Shown here piece by piece: positions 8,065 through 17,763 of a stretch of 64,000 bases of DNA. Numbering within the stretch: the first letter of the stretch is position 1; each line of letters starts with the position of its first letter. Under the pieces are notes generated by a model. It saw only the letters and a list, made by a program, of their open reading frames with translations, was not told the origin of the DNA and did no database searches. Position numbers and translations under genes: made by a program. This DNA is from Pseudomonas tohonis (GTDB taxonomy: Bacteria; Pseudomonadota; Gammaproteobacteria; Pseudomonadales; Pseudomonadaceae), in assembly GCF_012767755.2 (NCBI RefSeq), contig NZ_AP023189.1, positions 3,288,001 through 3,352,000 of the forward strand, given 5' to 3'.

Positions 8065-8492
8065 CGAGCGCCCGCATCGACACGTTCGTGGGGTGCGGGG
8101 CGTAGGGTGGATGGCGCTTTTTTCATCCACCAACGGAGTAGCCAGGGGCACCGCATCGCGAATGAATTCGCTCCTACGGATGGTGCGTGCGTTGGATGCG
8201 GGGCATAGGGTGGATGGCGCTTTTTTCATCCACCAACGGAGTGGCCAGGGGCACCGCATCGCGAATGAATTCGCTCCCACAAAGGCACACCGTTTTTCCC
8301 TTGTGGCCAGGGGCGGGCTGGGCTCCCTCGGGGCAACTCCGTTGCCCTTGGGCGAATGAATTCGCCCCTACGGATGGTGCGTGCGTTGGATGCGGGGCGT
8401 AGGGTGGATGGCGCTTTTCCCATCCACCAACGGAGTGGCCAGGGGCATCGCATCGCGAATGAATTCGCTCCCACAAAGGCACACCGTTTTCC
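8065..8492. repeat. Triplicated intergenic repeat block
   Basis: A gene-free gap between the convergent immunity and vgrG genes. Three copies of a unit starting near 8102, 8205 and 8399 contain GTGGATGGCGCTTTT followed by CATCCACCAACGGAGT, forming a GGTGGATG/CATCCACC hairpin. Each is followed by a TCGCGAATGAATTCGCTCC element (8157-8175, 8259-8277, 8453-8471), and a further variant lies at about 8351-8368. Copies are nearly identical, so the block arose by recent duplication. The hairpins may also terminate transcription from both sides. Confidence 0.85.
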
Positions 8493-10430
8493 TCAGGCCT
8501 TGGGCGGCGGGAACAGTGCCTTGACCATGGCGTCGATGGTGCCCTTGATGCCCTTGCCCTTGCTCGGAACCTCGCTGGCGACGCCGGAGTTGAGGTCGAG
8601 GCGACCGCCGGTGTCGATGGCGCCGTTGCCGCTGGCGTAGAGGTTGAACGCGGTGCCGGAGATGTTGATCTCGCCGCTGGCGTTGAACTCCAGCACGCTC
8701 TTGCCGCACACCAGGCGGATCTGCGCGCCGGCCTCGATCAGGTACTGGGTGCTCACGCTGTCGGCCTTGGCGCCGCCCACCATCAGGGTGTCGTTGCGCT
8801 TCACCGCGCGGGTGCGGTCCTGGCCGATGCGTGCCAGTTCGTCGTTGTCCACGCTCTTGGTGCGGTTGTGGCCGACCCAGTGGGATTCGTCGTGCTCGAC
8901 GGCGATGTCCTGGTTGCGTTCGGCATGGATGTACAGCTGTTCGGCGCCCTTCTTGTCCTCCATGCGGATCTCGTTGAAGTTCGCCGGCGTGCCGCCCTTG
9001 CTGGAACGGCTCTTGGTGCCGCTCTGGGTGGCGTTGGCGGGCAGTTCGTAGGGCACGGTCTGCTCGGCGTTGTACACGCGGCCGGTGATGATCGGGCGGT
9101 CGGGGTCGCCTTCGAGGAAGCTGACGATGACTTCCTGGCCGATGCGCGGGATCTGCACCGAGCCCCAGTTCTTGCCGGCCCAGGCCTGGGATACGCGGAT
9201 CCAGCAGGAGCTGTTCTCGTTGGACTGGTCATGCCGGTCCCAATAGAAGTGCACCTTCACCCGGCCGTACTGGTCGGTCCAGATCTCCTCGCCCTTGGGG
9301 CCGACGACCATGGCGGTCTGCGGTCCCTGGACGATGGGCTTGATGGTGGTGGGCATCGGGCGGAAGGGCTGGCGCGCCTCGATGCAGTCCAGGGCGCTTT
9401 CGAACTGCAGCGGGCCGCCGGCGGAGCCGCTCTCGTAGCTCTCCTGGCTGACCTGGTAGCGGGCGCCGACGATCAGGTACTCGCGGTTCTGGTCGGCGCG
9501 CGGGTAGCCGGTCATCTTGAACAGGTGCCCCGAGCCCAGGCCGCGCGCGTTGGTGCGCAGGTGCACGCGCTCGTACTGGGTCTGGATCGCCTCGATGCGG
9601 TTGCGCGCGTACTGCTCGCCATCCTGGCTCTGGGTGTATTCGCCGGGGTAGTCGTACAGCGGAAGCTCGGCGTTGCTGTGGGCACGGCTGACGGCGGAGC
9701 GCACCTGCAGGTGGGCGCTGGGACGCTGGAAGTCGTAGTCGTTGAGCGACAGCGAGCCCGGCTGCACCTCGCGGGCCAGGTACCAGTCGTAGATGTGGTC
9801 ACGCTCGCGCATCTGGTCCGAGAGCGGGTAGAAGGGCACCGTGCCATAGCCCGCCACCGGCGCGTGGGCGCCATAGGCATCGGAGAGCACCAGCACGTGG
9901 CGCGATTGCTCGTGGCGGAAGTAGTAGTAGATGCCTTCCTGTTCCATCAGGCGGCTGACGAACTCGAAGCTGGTCTCGCGGTACTGGACGCAGTATTCCC
10001 ACTCGGTGTACGTGCGGGTGAGGGCGTCCTCGAAGTCGGAGAAGCCCAGGTCGCGGAACACCTGCTTGATGATGTCCGGCACCGTCTTGTTCTGGAAGAT
10101 GCGGCAGTCGGAGGTGCGCGACAGCAACCAGAGCCAGGGCTTGAGGCTCACGTGGTAGCCGGCGAACTGGCCGCTGCCGGCGGTCTGGCTGCAGCGGCTG
10201 GCGATGCCATGGAAGTAGCGCTGGCTGCCGTCGGACAGCTCCAGGGAAACGCCCATGGGCTTGCCCAGCAGGGCATCGAGCTGGATCGAGTGATCTTCCG
10301 AGATCAGGTTCAGCTCGTAGTCGAAGAGCCGTCCCAGCTCCTCATGGCCATCCAGCCTGTCCAGCAGCAATGCATCGCCGCCCAGCGGGCTGCTGACCTT
10401 GGCCATGCGTGCCCGTTGCGAAATCGCCAT
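8493..10430 (-). CDS. vgrG: T6SS spike protein VgrG (VgrG1a-like)
   Basis: A 645-residue spike protein. The gp27-like hub and gp5 OB-fold (WTDQYGRVKVHFYWDRHD near residue 382) are almost the same as in the other VgrG of this locus. The C-terminus differs: only about three of the 16-residue helix units remain, followed by a unique tail (residues about 570-645) ending in KGTIDAMVKALFPPPKA. The start MAISQRARM has AAGGA about 9 nt upstream; a longer in-frame start lacks such a site. It follows clpV by about 100 nt and faces the Tse6-like cassette, the same setting as vgrG1a in P. aeruginosa, whose product delivers Tse6. It is therefore the likely carrier of the adjacent PAAR effector. Confidence 0.95.
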   Translation of the reverse strand: MAISQRARMAKVSSPLGGDALLLDRLDGHEELGRLFDYELNLISEDHSIQLDALLGKPMGVSLELSDGSQRYFHGIASRCSQTAGSGQFAGYHVSLKPWLWLLSRTSDCRIFQNKTVPDIIKQVFRDLGFSDFEDALTRTYTEWEYCVQYRETSFEFVSRLMEQEGIYYYFRHEQSRHVLVLSDAYGAHAPVAGYGTVPFYPLSDQMRERDHIYDWYLAREVQPGSLSLNDYDFQRPSAHLQVRSAVSRAHSNAELPLYDYPGEYTQSQDGEQYARNRIEAIQTQYERVHLRTNARGLGSGHLFKMTGYPRADQNREYLIVGARYQVSQESYESGSAGGPLQFESALDCIEARQPFRPMPTTIKPIVQGPQTAMVVGPKGEEIWTDQYGRVKVHFYWDRHDQSNENSSCWIRVSQAWAGKNWGSVQIPRIGQEVIVSFLEGDPDRPIITGRVYNAEQTVPYELPANATQSGTKSRSSKGGTPANFNEIRMEDKKGAEQLYIHAERNQDIAVEHDESHWVGHNRTKSVDNDELARIGQDRTRAVKRNDTLMVGGAKADSVSTQYLIEAGAQIRLVCGKSVLEFNASGEINISGTAFNLYASGNGAIDTGGRLDLNSGVASEVPSKGKGIKGTIDAMVKALFPPPKA

Positions 10431-10497
10431 CCCACACGTCCTTAGCGCTGTACGCGTCACTACCGGGTTCCGACGCGCCGGAACCTTCCACATTCAG

Positions 10498-10526
10498 GCG
10501 GCGCACCCCGTCGTGGGGCGCGCCGC
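10498..10526 (-). terminator. GC-rich hairpin after clpV
   Basis: Twelve-base arms (10498-10509 and 10515-10526, one A·C mismatch) flank a 5-nt loop just downstream of the clpV stop on the minus strand. There is no T-run, so it may be a processing or partial-termination hairpin between clpV and vgrG rather than a full terminator. Confidence 0.45.
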
Positions 10527-10532
10527 ATCGCT

Positions 10533-13232
10533 TCAATCGAAGCTGTAGGTGAACTCGCCGTTCTCGGCGCCCACCGTCACCTTCTCGACCTTGCGGCCTT
10601 CCAGCATGCGGCCGAGGAACTCGCGGGAGAGGTCCGGCAGCATGCTGTTGGTGAGGATGGCGTCGATCTGGCGGCCACCGCTCTCGGTCTCGGTGCAGCG
10701 CGAGACCACCAGGTCCACCACCTTGTCGTCGAAGTCGAAGGGCACCTTGTGCGAGCCCTCCACGCGCTTCTTGATACGGCCCAGCTGCAGGCGGGTGATG
10801 CTTTTCAGCATCTCGTCGGTCAGCGGGTAGTAGGGGATGGTCACCAGGCGGCCCAGCAGCGCCGGCGGGAAGATCTTCAGCAGCGGCTCGCGCAGCGACT
10901 TGGCGATGCCCTCGGGTTCGGGCATCAGCTCGGGGTCGTTGCACAGGCTGGCGATCAGGTCGGTGCCGGCGTTGGTGGTGAGCAGGATCAGGGTGTTCTT
11001 GAAGTCGATCACCCGGCCTTCGCCGTCTTCCATCACGCCCTTGTCGAACACCTGGAAGAAGATCTCGTGCACGTCCGGGTGGGCCTTCTCCACCTCGTCC
11101 AGCAGCACCACGCTGTAGGGCTTGCGCCGTACCGCCTCGGTCAGCACGCCGCCCTCGCCGTAGCCGATGTAGCCGGGCGGGGCACCCTTGAGGGTGGAGA
11201 CGGTGTGTGCTTCCTGGAACTCGCTCATGTTGATGGTGATGACGTTCTGCTCACCGCCGTACATGGCTTCGGCCAGGGCCAGCGCGGTCTCGGTCTTGCC
11301 GACGCCCGAGGTGCCCGCGAGCATGAACACGCCGATCGGCTTGCTCGGGTTGTCGAGCCCCGCGCGGGAGGTCTGGATGCGCTTGGCGATCATTTCCAGG
11401 GCATGGTCCTGGCCGATGATGCGCTTCTTCAGGTGGGTGCCCAGGTTGAGCACGGTCTCGATCTCGTTGCGCGCCATGCGGCCCACGGGGATGCCGGTCC
11501 AGTCGGCGACCACAGAGGCCACGGCCTGGTAGTCCACGGTCGGCAGGATCAGCGGCGTCTCGCCCTGCAGCGCGGTGAGGCGCTGCTGCAGGTCGGCCAG
11601 CTTGGTGCGCAGGCCGTTCAGTTCGTCCTCGCTCAGGCTCGGGGCGTCGGCGCCGGCCTCGCGGCTGGTGCCGTCCACCGGCTCGGCGGCGGCACGCAGG
11701 CTGGCGCGGGTGGCCAGCAGCTCGTCGACCAGGGCCTTCTCTTCGTTCCAGCGCTCTTCCAGTCCGGCCAGGCGGGCGCGTTCCTCGACCAGCGCGTTCT
11801 CCACGTCGGTGCGGCGGCTGCCGATGGCGACGCCGATGGCGTGCTCGCGGCCGATGATGGCCAGCTCGGTCTCCAGCGCCTCGATGCGGCGGCGGCTGTC
11901 GTCCACCTCGGCCGGCACGGCGTGCAGGCTGATGGCGACGCGGGCGCAGGCGGTGTCCAGCAGGCTCACGGACTTGTCCGGCAGCTGGCGTGCGGGAATG
12001 TAGCGATGGGACAGCTTGACCGCCGCCTCCAGCGCCTCGTCGAGGATCTGCACCTGGTGGTGCTTCTCCATGGTCGAGGCGACGCCGCGCATCATCAGGA
12101 TGGCGCGGTGCTCGGAGGGCTCGTCCACCTGCACCACCTGGAAGCGGCGGGTGAGGGCGGGGTCCTTCTCGATGTGTTTCTTGTACTCGGCCCAGGTGGT
12201 GGCCGCGACGGTGCGCAGTGTGCCGCGCGCCAGGGCCGGCTTGAGCAGGTTGGCGGCATCGCCCGTACCGGCGGCGCCACCGGCACCGACCAGGGTGTGG
12301 GCTTCGTCGATGAACAGGATGATCGGCTTGGGCGAGCTCTGTACGTCCTCGATCACCTGGCGCAGGCGCTGCTCGAACTCGCCCTTCATGCTGGCGCCGG
12401 CCTGCAGCAGGCCCACGTCCAGGGCGCGCAGCTCGACGTCTTTCAGCGAGGGCGGCACGTCGCCGGCGACGATGCGCAGGGCGAAGCCTTCCACCACCGC
12501 GGTCTTGCCCACGCCGGCCTCGCCGGTGAGGATCGGGTTGTTCTGGCGGCGACGCATGAGGATGTCCACCAGTTGGCGGATCTCGTCGTCACGGCCGACG
12601 ATCGGGTCCAGCTTGCCGCTGCGGGCCTGCTCGGTGAGGTCGACGGTGAAGCGCTTGAGGGCTTCCTGCTTGCCCATGGCCGCTGGGGCCATGGCGCCGC
12701 TGGCATCGCCCGGGGCGGCACCGGCGTTGAAGCCGTCGGTGGCGGTCAGGGCGTTCTCCGGGGAGTTGCCGACGATCTCGTCGAAGCGCTCGATCAGGGT
12801 TTCCACCTTGATCTTGTCGAACTCGCGGGAGATGGCGCTCAGCGCGTGGCGCAGGCTCGGGGTCTTGAGGATGCCGACCACCAGGTAGGCGGTGCGCACC
12901 TGGCTTTCGCCGAACATCAGGCTGCCGTAGACCCAGCCGCGCTCCACCGATTCCTCGACATGGGAAGACAGGTCGGTGATCGAGGTCGAGCCACGGGGCA
13001 GGCGATCCAGGGCCTCGGTGATGTCCTTGGCCAGGCGAGCCGGCTCGATGTTGAACTGGCGGATGATCTGGTGCAGGTCGGAGTCCTGCAGTTGCAAGAT
13101 CTGGTGGAACCAGTGCACCAGCTCGACGTAGGGGTTGCCACGCAGCTTGCAGAACACCGTGGCCGCTTCGATCGCCTTGTAGGCGAGGCTGTTCAGCTTC
13201 CCGAACAGCTTGGCACGACTGATTTCGCTCAT
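10533..13232 (-). CDS. clpV: T6SS sheath-disassembly ATPase ClpV (TssH)
   Basis: An 899-residue AAA+ ATPase that extracts and recycles contracted TssB/TssC sheath. Visible parts are an N-terminal double Clp-N domain (1-160), a first AAA module with Walker A GEAGVGKT (about 235-243) and Walker B FIDEAHTL, a coiled-coil middle region (about 420-560), and a second AAA module with Walker A GTSGVGKT (about 640-648) and Walker B LLDEVEKAHPD. The length matches ClpV1. The start has AAGGAGA 7-12 nt upstream. It lies about 170 nt after tssG, with a hairpin in the gap. All catalytic motifs are intact. Confidence 0.97.
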   Translation of the reverse strand: MSEISRAKLFGKLNSLAYKAIEAATVFCKLRGNPYVELVHWFHQILQLQDSDLHQIIRQFNIEPARLAKDITEALDRLPRGSTSITDLSSHVEESVERGWVYGSLMFGESQVRTAYLVVGILKTPSLRHALSAISREFDKIKVETLIERFDEIVGNSPENALTATDGFNAGAAPGDASGAMAPAAMGKQEALKRFTVDLTEQARSGKLDPIVGRDDEIRQLVDILMRRRQNNPILTGEAGVGKTAVVEGFALRIVAGDVPPSLKDVELRALDVGLLQAGASMKGEFEQRLRQVIEDVQSSPKPIILFIDEAHTLVGAGGAAGTGDAANLLKPALARGTLRTVAATTWAEYKKHIEKDPALTRRFQVVQVDEPSEHRAILMMRGVASTMEKHHQVQILDEALEAAVKLSHRYIPARQLPDKSVSLLDTACARVAISLHAVPAEVDDSRRRIEALETELAIIGREHAIGVAIGSRRTDVENALVEERARLAGLEERWNEEKALVDELLATRASLRAAAEPVDGTSREAGADAPSLSEDELNGLRTKLADLQQRLTALQGETPLILPTVDYQAVASVVADWTGIPVGRMARNEIETVLNLGTHLKKRIIGQDHALEMIAKRIQTSRAGLDNPSKPIGVFMLAGTSGVGKTETALALAEAMYGGEQNVITINMSEFQEAHTVSTLKGAPPGYIGYGEGGVLTEAVRRKPYSVVLLDEVEKAHPDVHEIFFQVFDKGVMEDGEGRVIDFKNTLILLTTNAGTDLIASLCNDPELMPEPEGIAKSLREPLLKIFPPALLGRLVTIPYYPLTDEMLKSITRLQLGRIKKRVEGSHKVPFDFDDKVVDLVVSRCTETESGGRQIDAILTNSMLPDLSREFLGRMLEGRKVEKVTVGAENGEFTYSFD

Positions 13233-13342
13233 CTTGCTCTCCTTTTCCTGACGGCACGCTTGCAGTGATGGCCGTGTGGTTGGTCCTGTCTGGAGCGCTC
13301 CATGCGCTCCGGTTGTTGTCTGTTCAGTGGTTCGCTAGTTCA

Positions 13343-13370
13343 GTGGGCCCCCGCGCACGCGGGGACCCAC
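13343..13370 (-). terminator. Perfect-ended hairpin between tssG and clpV
   Basis: A 28-nt palindrome whose arms GTGGG...CCCGCG and CGCGGGG...CCCAC pair with a single mismatch and a 2-nt tip. It has no T-run in either direction. A related CCCCGCG-TT-CGCGGGG element occurs at 54725-54740, so it may belong to a dispersed repeat family. It could attenuate tssG-to-clpV transcription. Confidence 0.5.
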
Positions 13371-13398
13371 TAAAGAGCGAGGCATGGCCTCATCAACA

Positions 13399-14415
13399 TT
13401 ACTCACCATGGCTCAAATGACTCACCGCCAGCAGCAGGTCGTCGGCGTCCTCGGCGGGCTTGCCCAGCCAGGTGTTGAGGCCCAGGCGGTCGTTGCCGCC
13501 CAGGGTCATGGGGGGGACTTCCTCACGCTTGAGCACCAGGTTGCTGTCCCAGTCCAGCTCCTCGCCCAGGTACTCGGCGACCCAGGCGGCCAGTTCGTGG
13601 AACAGCTCGCCGCCGGGCAGGAAGCGCTGGTACTGCGACAGGTCCAGCGGGCCGATGCGGATGCGGAACTTGTGCTGGCGATCCCACACGTGGGTGCCCA
13701 GGCACAGGTCCGTGCCCAGGGTGCTGGCCTGGGCGCCGAGGCGGCTGAACTCGGGCAGCTCCAGCCATTGGCCGACGTATTCCTCGATGGCCACGGGGAC
13801 GCCGAAGAACTCCGCGAGGATGCTGCGCAGGCCATCGGGGTAGCGGGTCTGCGCGGCCAGGTGGCCGGTGAAGTAGTAGCGCGCGGCGTCGTCGATCGGC
13901 CCCTGGCCCATCAGGCTTTGCATGCCACGGCCGGAGAGGGCGCCCAGGCGCGGCGACCAGTAGTCGTCGGCGGGGCGGTCCTGGCTCACGGTCGGGCGCG
14001 CTTCGGCCCAGGCGCGATAGAACAGGGTCAGCAGGCGATGGTTGAAGACGTCGAGGAAGCGCTTGAAGGTGGCGTCGGCGTTGTTGCGCTGGCGCTCGCG
14101 GGCGTATTCGGTCAGGTGCAGCGGCAGCGGGCCGTTGGGGCCGGTGAGGCCGAAGAAGTACTGCTCGATGCGCGGCGTGCCGTCGGGGTTGTGCTCGACG
14201 CTGGCGAGGGTCGAGGGGGCGAAACCGCAGTCGGGCTTCTGCCCCAGGCGCAGCGGGTCATCGGCCAGGCGCACGGAATGGCCGAGGCGCGGGCGCTCGG
14301 GGAATTCGCACTCGATACGGCGCAGCGCCTGGAAGAAGTCGTAGTTCCAGGGCGCGGTCTCCATGGCCGCGAGGGTGTTCACAGATTCGGACGACGTCCG
14401 GGCTTCGCCCGCCAT
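13399..14415 (-). CDS. tssG: T6SS baseplate subunit TssG
   Basis: A 338-residue member of the TssG/ImpH family, which forms the baseplate wedge with TssE, TssF and TssK. Family features include WNYDFFQALRRIECEFP near the N-terminus, the PLHLTEYARER segment, and the C-terminal GPLDLSQYQRFLPGG. Its start lies inside the end of tssF (about 37 nt overlap), implying translational coupling; an internal ATG (METAPWNYDF) is a possible alternative start. No membrane segments. The gene order tssF-tssG-clpV is the usual one for H1 loci. Confidence 0.95.
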   Translation of the reverse strand: MAGEARTSSESVNTLAAMETAPWNYDFFQALRRIECEFPERPRLGHSVRLADDPLRLGQKPDCGFAPSTLASVEHNPDGTPRIEQYFFGLTGPNGPLPLHLTEYARERQRNNADATFKRFLDVFNHRLLTLFYRAWAEARPTVSQDRPADDYWSPRLGALSGRGMQSLMGQGPIDDAARYYFTGHLAAQTRYPDGLRSILAEFFGVPVAIEEYVGQWLELPEFSRLGAQASTLGTDLCLGTHVWDRQHKFRIRIGPLDLSQYQRFLPGGELFHELAAWVAEYLGEELDWDSNLVLKREEVPPMTLGGNDRLGLNTWLGKPAEDADDLLLAVSHLSHGE

Positions 14416-16238
14416 CGCATCACCTCGCCCCGTTCAGTGGTCCGCATCACCGTCTCGGTGAAGCTGTTGATCGACACGTAGCGTGTCAGGAAGCGCTCCA
14501 GCACCGCGCCCAGGAGGAACACGCCGGTGCCGCGGAAGGCGTTCTCGTCGAACTCCAGGCCGATCTCCAGGCCACGGCCGAAGACGATGGGACCGGGCAT
14601 CGGCAGGCGCCGCGTGCAGGGCTTGCTGGTGACCTGGCGCAGGCCTTCGATCTGCATCTGCAGCGCCGGGTCGGTGGGGTCGCCGTACAGGCGCAGCAGT
14701 TCGCGCAGCGCGGCGGCGCCCTGGCCTTCCTGGCTCAGCGACAGGTAGTTGAGCGACAGCTGGCTGATCAGGCGCCAGGCGCTGGCGTCGTGGGCGCGGC
14801 TGGCACGTGGGCGGCTCGGGCCGGCCAGGCAGCGCACGGACAGCACCGGGGCACTGTCTTCGAGCGTGAAGTCGCTGCGGCCGTTGCCCACCGGCATGAA
14901 CAGCGGCAGGTCGCGGTTGGTGCACAGCGCGCCGATGCCCAGCTGGCGAAGGTCATGGCGGTAGGGCGCCTGGTTGGCGTCCACCAGGGACACGAAGGTC
15001 TCGCTGCCGATGTAGGTGGAACGCGGGCCCTTGCGACGCTGCTTGCTGGAGAGCACGCGGGGCTCGCGGCGTACCGTGTACCAGGCCTGCTCGCGGCCGT
15101 AGCGCGAGGGGTCGCGCACGGCATAGAAGGGCTGGAACGGCTGCTCGGGGCCGGCGCCGTGGCCGCTGACCTCGGTCAGCGAATGCACCTCGAAGTCCAG
15201 CGGGCGGGTGCGGTCGACGATCACCTGGTGCTCGTGCACGCGGTCGCTCAGGTGGATGCGGTCGGCGCGGCGCGGGAAGAGGTTCACCGCCGGGGTGCAG
15301 AACAGCTTGAACTGCTCGGTGCCGATGCTGCCCTCCAGGCTCTGGTCGAGGCGGTTGAACAGCACGATGACGTCGAGCTCCTGGCCGGCGCAGCGCTGCA
15401 CCGGGCGGCGCAGGTTGGCCACGTCGACGAACAGGAAGCGGTTGGGCAGGGCGAAGTATTCCTGCAGCAGGCGGTAGCCCTGGAACGCGCGCGGAACCAC
15501 CGGCAGCACCGCGTCTTCGTCATCGAAGCCGCGTGGGCGCAGGCTCTCCGGCGGCAGGCGCTCGACCCAGTCGCCGCCAGGGGCCTGGACGAACACGGCG
15601 CAGGCGTTGCCCAGCAGTTGCTCGTAGAGGCGGAAGGGCTGCTCGTCGGCGCCGTGCAGGTAGAACGACAGGCTGTCCAGGGGCAGGGCGCTGAAGGGCA
15701 GCCCGGCGCCGGTGCGCAGGCGCAGGCGCAGCGCCGCCTTGGCCGTGGGCTCGGAGGCGGCGAGGCGGCCGAGCACCGAGGCGGGGTTGCCGAAGTATTC
15801 GACCTTGGTCACTTCCAGCGGCCACAGGGTCACCGGCTGAGAGGTGCGGTACTCGCAGGCGGTCTGCTCGTCGGTGCCCAGCAGGCCGCGCAGCGAGGCG
15901 TTGCGCTCCACGGTGAAGCCGCTGGCCAGCGAGCCCTCGTTGGGATCGGACTGCAGCTGCACCACGGTCATCGACGGGGTCGGCGCCAGGTACTGCGGGT
16001 AGGCGATCTCCAGCAGGTTGTGGGTGAATGTGGGGTACTCGGCGTCGAGTTTCAGCTGCACCCGCGCGGTGAGGTAGGCGAAACCCTCCAGCAGGCGCTC
16101 GACGTAGGGGTCGGCGCAGTCGATGCCGGAAAGCGTCAGGCGGCTGGCGATCTTCGGGTATTCACCGGCGAACTCCGCAGCGCTCTCGCGGATGTGCTGC
16201 AGCTCCTGGTTGTAGTACTCGAGCATCCGCGGGTTCAT
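14379..16238 (-). CDS. tssF: T6SS baseplate subunit TssF
   Basis: A 619-residue protein of the TssF/ImpG family. The conserved N-terminus ([19 protein letters not shown], then KIASRLTL and [14 protein letters not shown]) is intact, and the length fits the family. TssF builds the wedge of the baseplate around the VgrG hub. Its ATG overlaps the tssE stop by 4 nt (ATGA) and its 3' end overlaps tssG, so stoichiometric expression of tssE, tssF and tssG is likely. Confidence 0.96.
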   Translation of the reverse strand: MNPRMLEYYNQELQHIRESAAEFAGEYPKIASRLTLSGIDCADPYVERLLEGFAYLTARVQLKLDAEYPTFTHNLLEIAYPQYLAPTPSMTVVQLQSDPNEGSLASGFTVERNASLRGLLGTDEQTACEYRTSQPVTLWPLEVTKVEYFGNPASVLGRLAASEPTAKAALRLRLRTGAGLPFSALPLDSLSFYLHGADEQPFRLYEQLLGNACAVFVQAPGGDWVERLPPESLRPRGFDDEDAVLPVVPRAFQGYRLLQEYFALPNRFLFVDVANLRRPVQRCAGQELDVIVLFNRLDQSLEGSIGTEQFKLFCTPAVNLFPRRADRIHLSDRVHEHQVIVDRTRPLDFEVHSLTEVSGHGAGPEQPFQPFYAVRDPSRYGREQAWYTVRREPRVLSSKQRRKGPRSTYIGSETFVSLVDANQAPYRHDLRQLGIGALCTNRDLPLFMPVGNGRSDFTLEDSAPVLSVRCLAGPSRPRASRAHDASAWRLISQLSLNYLSLSQEGQGAAALRELLRLYGDPTDPALQMQIEGLRQVTSKPCTRRLPMPGPIVFGRGLEIGLEFDENAFRGTGVFLLGAVLERFLTRYVSINSFTETVMRTTERGEVMRWRAKPGRRPNL

Positions 16239-16753
16239 TTGCTGCGCCTCCGCAGGAGGTCGGCGGGGACGATCTGCACGTGTCCGGTTTCCAGGTCCAG
16301 GTCGGTGGTGAGCAACATGCGCAGGGGCACGGGTTCGGCCCAGAGGTCGCCTTCGATCTCGAAGGACAGGGCGTTGTGGTTCATCTGGTCGGCTGCCAGC
16401 TGGGCGCGGACGCGCAAGGTGGATCGGATGATGCGCGGCTCGTAGTCGGCGATGGTCTCGGTGAGCAGGGCCTCGATGGCCTGCACGTCGACGCTGGAGG
16501 CGGTGTGCCCGGCCAGCGGCGGCAGGCCGTAGTTGACCACCGAGTTGCCGGCCTGGATCTCGCCGGAGGTCTCGCTGTCGAGCGGCGCGATGGTGTTGAA
16601 CAGCCAGGCCAGGTCGCGCAGGACGGACGCCTTGAGCTGGGACAGGGAGAGCACGCGCTTGTCGACGCTCTCCTTGGCGTTGCTCGGGTCCTCGTCGGTC
16701 AACCGGTCCAGGAGGGAGGGTTGCAGACGTTCCTGCAGCGTCAGCTCGGCCAT
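16235..16753 (-). CDS. tssE: T6SS baseplate gp25-like subunit TssE
   Basis: A 172-residue protein of the gp25-like lysozyme-fold family. It nucleates sheath polymerisation at the baseplate. The family core is recognisable in [18 protein letters not shown] followed by the helix [16 protein letters not shown] and the strand-rich C-terminus. The start MAELTLQER follows the tagJ stop by 2 nt; longer upstream frames overlap tagJ and are rejected. The stop overlaps the tssF start by 4 nt. Confidence 0.95.
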   Translation of the reverse strand: MAELTLQERLQPSLLDRLTDEDPSNAKESVDKRVLSLSQLKASVLRDLAWLFNTIAPLDSETSGEIQAGNSVVNYGLPPLAGHTASSVDVQAIEALLTETIADYEPRIIRSTLRVRAQLAADQMNHNALSFEIEGDLWAEPVPLRMLLTTDLDLETGHVQIVPADLLRRRSK

Positions 16754-16755
16754 GC

Positions 16756-17541
16756 TCAGGCCTCCGGATGCCCGAAGGCGAGGCTGCGCAGTTCGAACAG
16801 CGCGGTGTCGCCCTGGTCGGTGACGAACAGGCGCTGGCCGAGGGGGCGGCCGTCTTCCAGGAAATCGGTCTTGCGGCCCAGGCGGATGGCGCCGTCGGCG
16901 TCGTCCTGGCTGCCCGGGTAGCGGCTGGGGATCAGGCCCACGGTGGCGCCGCCGTTGACCAGGGTGACTTCCACCGGCAGCCAGACCAGGTCGCGCAGGT
17001 CGGTGGGTGCCTCGGTGACCAGGCTCTGGATGTTGTGCATCGGCAGCCACACGTAGCGGCCGTTGACGATGAGTTCGAGCACCGGGCCCAGGCGCGGGTC
17101 GGCGTCGGCGAACCATTCGAAGGGCTGCTCGTTGAGGGTGCCGGCCACGGCGGGTGCGGCTTCGAAGGCAGCGTCGCGCAGGGCCTGGGCGGCTTCGTGC
17201 TGGCCGTCGGCGTCATGCTTGAGCGCCTGGATCAGCGGCGCCACCCACTCGGCGGGCTCGCCCAGCACCACGGGGGTCAGGCGGCCGGCGAAGACCTCGG
17301 CGCGCAGGGCTTCGCATTCCAGTGCGGTGCGGTAGGTCTGCACCATGGCCAGGGTGCTGGCATCCAGCTCGCCGGCGACCTTCAGCTGGTTCTGCGCGCG
17401 GCTCCACTGGCCGAGCACCGCCAGCAGCTGGAACAGGAAGACCCGCAGCTCGGCGTTGGAGGGCTGGGCACGTACCTGGTCCTGCAAGGATTTCAGGGCT
17501 TCGTTGGCGCGTCCTGCGCGCAGTAGTTCTTCGGCGGTCAT
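16756..17541 (-). CDS. tagJ: T6SS accessory protein TagJ (ImpE family)
   Basis: A 261-residue soluble protein. The N-terminal third is helical and TPR-like ([32 protein letters not shown]), as expected for ImpE/TagJ; the C-terminal part carries the conserved [14 protein letters not shown] and VWLPMHNIQ segments. TagJ binds the TssB N-terminus and is thought to assist ClpV-mediated sheath handling; it occurs in H1-type loci. The start at 17541 has AGGA about 10 nt upstream, and a longer in-frame ATG is GC-rich filler. It follows hcp after a 220-nt gap that includes a hairpin, so expression may step down after hcp. Confidence 0.93.
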   Translation of the reverse strand: MTAEELLRAGRANEALKSLQDQVRAQPSNAELRVFLFQLLAVLGQWSRAQNQLKVAGELDASTLAMVQTYRTALECEALRAEVFAGRLTPVVLGEPAEWVAPLIQALKHDADGQHEAAQALRDAAFEAAPAVAGTLNEQPFEWFADADPRLGPVLELIVNGRYVWLPMHNIQSLVTEAPTDLRDLVWLPVEVTLVNGGATVGLIPSRYPGSQDDADGAIRLGRKTDFLEDGRPLGQRLFVTDQGDTALFELRSLAFGHPEA

Positions 17542-17728
17542 GGTCGTCCTGCCTGCAGCCGGGCTGCGCGAAGGGAGGGGAGGGAGGGGCTCGATGTGGC
17601 GCTCTCCGCTGGGGCCCGCTCGGGGCTCCACCGGGCAGCGTCACGGGCATCGACCGACGGGATGAGGGTCGCGGCGTGCGTATCGGGGGTGGCTCTGGCC
17701 ATGGTCGGTCCGGTGGCGTGGAACGCAC

Positions 17729-17752
17729 CCGGGCCCGCTCGCGCAGGCCCGG
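17729..17752 (-). terminator. Hairpin downstream of hcp
   Basis: Seven-base arms (CCGGGCC and GGCCCGG) with a 10-nt loop lie 12 nt beyond the hcp stop on the minus strand. There is no T-run. It may stabilise the abundant hcp message or reduce read-through into tagJ. Confidence 0.4.
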
Positions 17753-17763
17753 ATGGGAGAGCA

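Noticed and set aside
10749..13268. 839-residue open frame antisense to clpV
   Set aside because: Shadow of clpV, which has all its catalytic motifs.
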